Below are positions 63,302 through 64,000 of a stretch of DNA of 64,000 nucleotides, one piece after another (position 1 is the stretch's first letter; every line of letters begins with the position of its first letter). The notes under the pieces are model-generated. The model saw only the letters and a list, made by a program, of their open reading frames with translations, did not search any database and was not told where the DNA came from. Source of the DNA: an uncultured Acetatifactor sp. (GTDB lineage: Bacteria; Bacillota; Clostridia; Lachnospirales; Lachnospiraceae); the NCBI GenBank assembly GCA_910583845.1, contig CAJUAB010000005.1:124001-188000 (forward strand). Direction: 5' to 3'. The translations under genes were made by a program, and so were the position numbers.

Positions 63302-63378
63302 GAGTAACCATCCTCGCTTTCTTTTTGATATTTCATGTCTTCATGCTCTCTGGAAATACCATTGTAGTCTTGCCGCTG

Positions 63379-63966
63379 CTAATCGGCAGAATACCACTCC
63401 ACATCAATAACCCGGTTGCTTTTACTGGCCTTTATTGCCCTAGAAATACAATAAATGGAATAAAAATTCTGGATGCTGTCAATTATCAATGAAACACCGA
63501 CAAAAATCATTAAAACAGAGGCTCCCTGGAAAGGATTTATCAGTAGCAGCAGTGCAAACATTATATTTAAGATTCCAAGGATCAGCGTAATAACCCAATT
63601 TCCAAAATGGAGCTTACGCATCTCTACGGAAATCTGTATATCCAGAACACTTCCTATGATCAGGAAGAAACCGGCTGCAATCGGCAGGAATACCACAGCT
63701 CCATAAGGATGGAGCAACAGCAGCACCCCAAGCAGGATACTGCATATCCCGAAAGACAGGTCTGAACGGAAGAAGAGCCCTGCCACGCCCAGCTTAAAAT
63801 ACCGTACCATTGCATATACCCCTGACACTATACAGAAGATGCCAAAAACAATACATACCGTCAGAGCTGATATATCCGGCCACAGAGCCATCAGGATACC
63901 CAGTCCCAACATACCGCAGCTTACAACTATAGCTCCTTTTCGGAACTGTCTCCACATTTCTTTCAT
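63379..63966 (-). CDS. HdeD/DUF308-family membrane protein
   Basis: This 195-residue protein has six hydrophobic spans in three pairs with the family's internal repeats (GILMALWPDISALTVCIVFGIFCIVSGVYAMV, GVLLLLHPYGAVVFLPIAAGFFLIIGSVLDI, ALLLLINPFQGASVLMIFVGVSLIIDSIQNF). HdeD is linked to acid resistance in enteric bacteria; most homologues have no known function. AAGGAGGAAAT precedes the ATG. First gene of a two-gene operon with the hydrolase. Confidence 0.88.
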   Translation of the reverse strand: MKEMWRQFRKGAIVVSCGMLGLGILMALWPDISALTVCIVFGIFCIVSGVYAMVRYFKLGVAGLFFRSDLSFGICSILLGVLLLLHPYGAVVFLPIAAGFFLIIGSVLDIQISVEMRKLHFGNWVITLILGILNIMFALLLLINPFQGASVLMIFVGVSLIIDSIQNFYSIYCISRAIKASKSNRVIDVEWYSAD

Positions 63967-64000
63967 TGAGATTTCCTCCTTATAAATTGAATTTTTTTCA

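Overview
The window reads as a chromosome segment of an anaerobic, Gram-positive gut Clostridium relative, most likely Lachnospiraceae. The evidence is a complete clostridial butyrate operon (thl-crt-hbd-bcd-etfB-etfA), secreted pectin- and xylan-active enzymes, LplA/LplB/YtcP-type sugar importers, clostripain-family and RarA genes, strong GGAGG ribosome sites and consensus sigma-A promoters. This assignment comes from gene content; no rRNA or tRNA gene was seen.

Layout. 0-4.7 kb: plant polysaccharide use (truncated sugar-binding protein, GH28 pectinase, secreted GH10 xylanase with a ricin-type binding domain). 4.8-11.7 kb: a clostripain-like lipoprotein gene broken by one in-frame TGA, a zinc-ribbon/SHOCT protein, a Nudix hydrolase, an asparaginase and rarA. 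12-18.6 kb: the butyrate operon, with a palindromic MITE-like insert between thl and crt and a 103-bp tandem hairpin repeat after it. 19-23.6 kb: an AraC regulator and a three-gene sugar ABC importer. 23.7-32.4 kb: a peptidoglycan-binding protein, then a tightly coupled trio of poorly described genes: a 1196-aa helical-repeat protein, an Hsp70/actin-like ATPase-fold protein and a two-TM coiled-coil protein. 32.4-36.9 kb: purB, a PurF-like gene lacking the Cys nucleophile, and purA. 37-46.6 kb: LysR, HAD phosphatase, MATE exporter, chemoreceptor, a NifX-like protein, a Rieske/FAD oxidoreductase overlapping a tocopherol-cyclase-like gene, and a membrane-associated GTPase.

46.6-62.3 kb is an accessory region, more A+T-rich from about 54 to 62 kb. 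It holds small orphan genes and gene fragments, an HxlR regulator facing a probable RiPP cassette (ACGX-repeat precursor peptide, radical SAM/SPASM enzyme, MDR oxidoreductase), a broken sirtuin fragment, a small HTH protein overlapping an Eco57I-like Type IIG restriction-modification enzyme with a companion methyltransferase, a type III toxin-antitoxin locus (ToxN/AbiQ-like toxin preceded by a 38-39-nt repeat RNA, a terminator and a consensus promoter), a membrane protein with four near-identical beta-rich repeats, and an iteron-like cluster. The window ends with an alpha/beta hydrolase and a DUF308 membrane protein.

The strongest candidates for less-described biology are the ACGX RiPP cassette, the trio at 25-32 kb, the Cys-less PurF, and the ToxIN locus with its repeat-protein neighbour. 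All family calls are from reading motifs; no database search was run.
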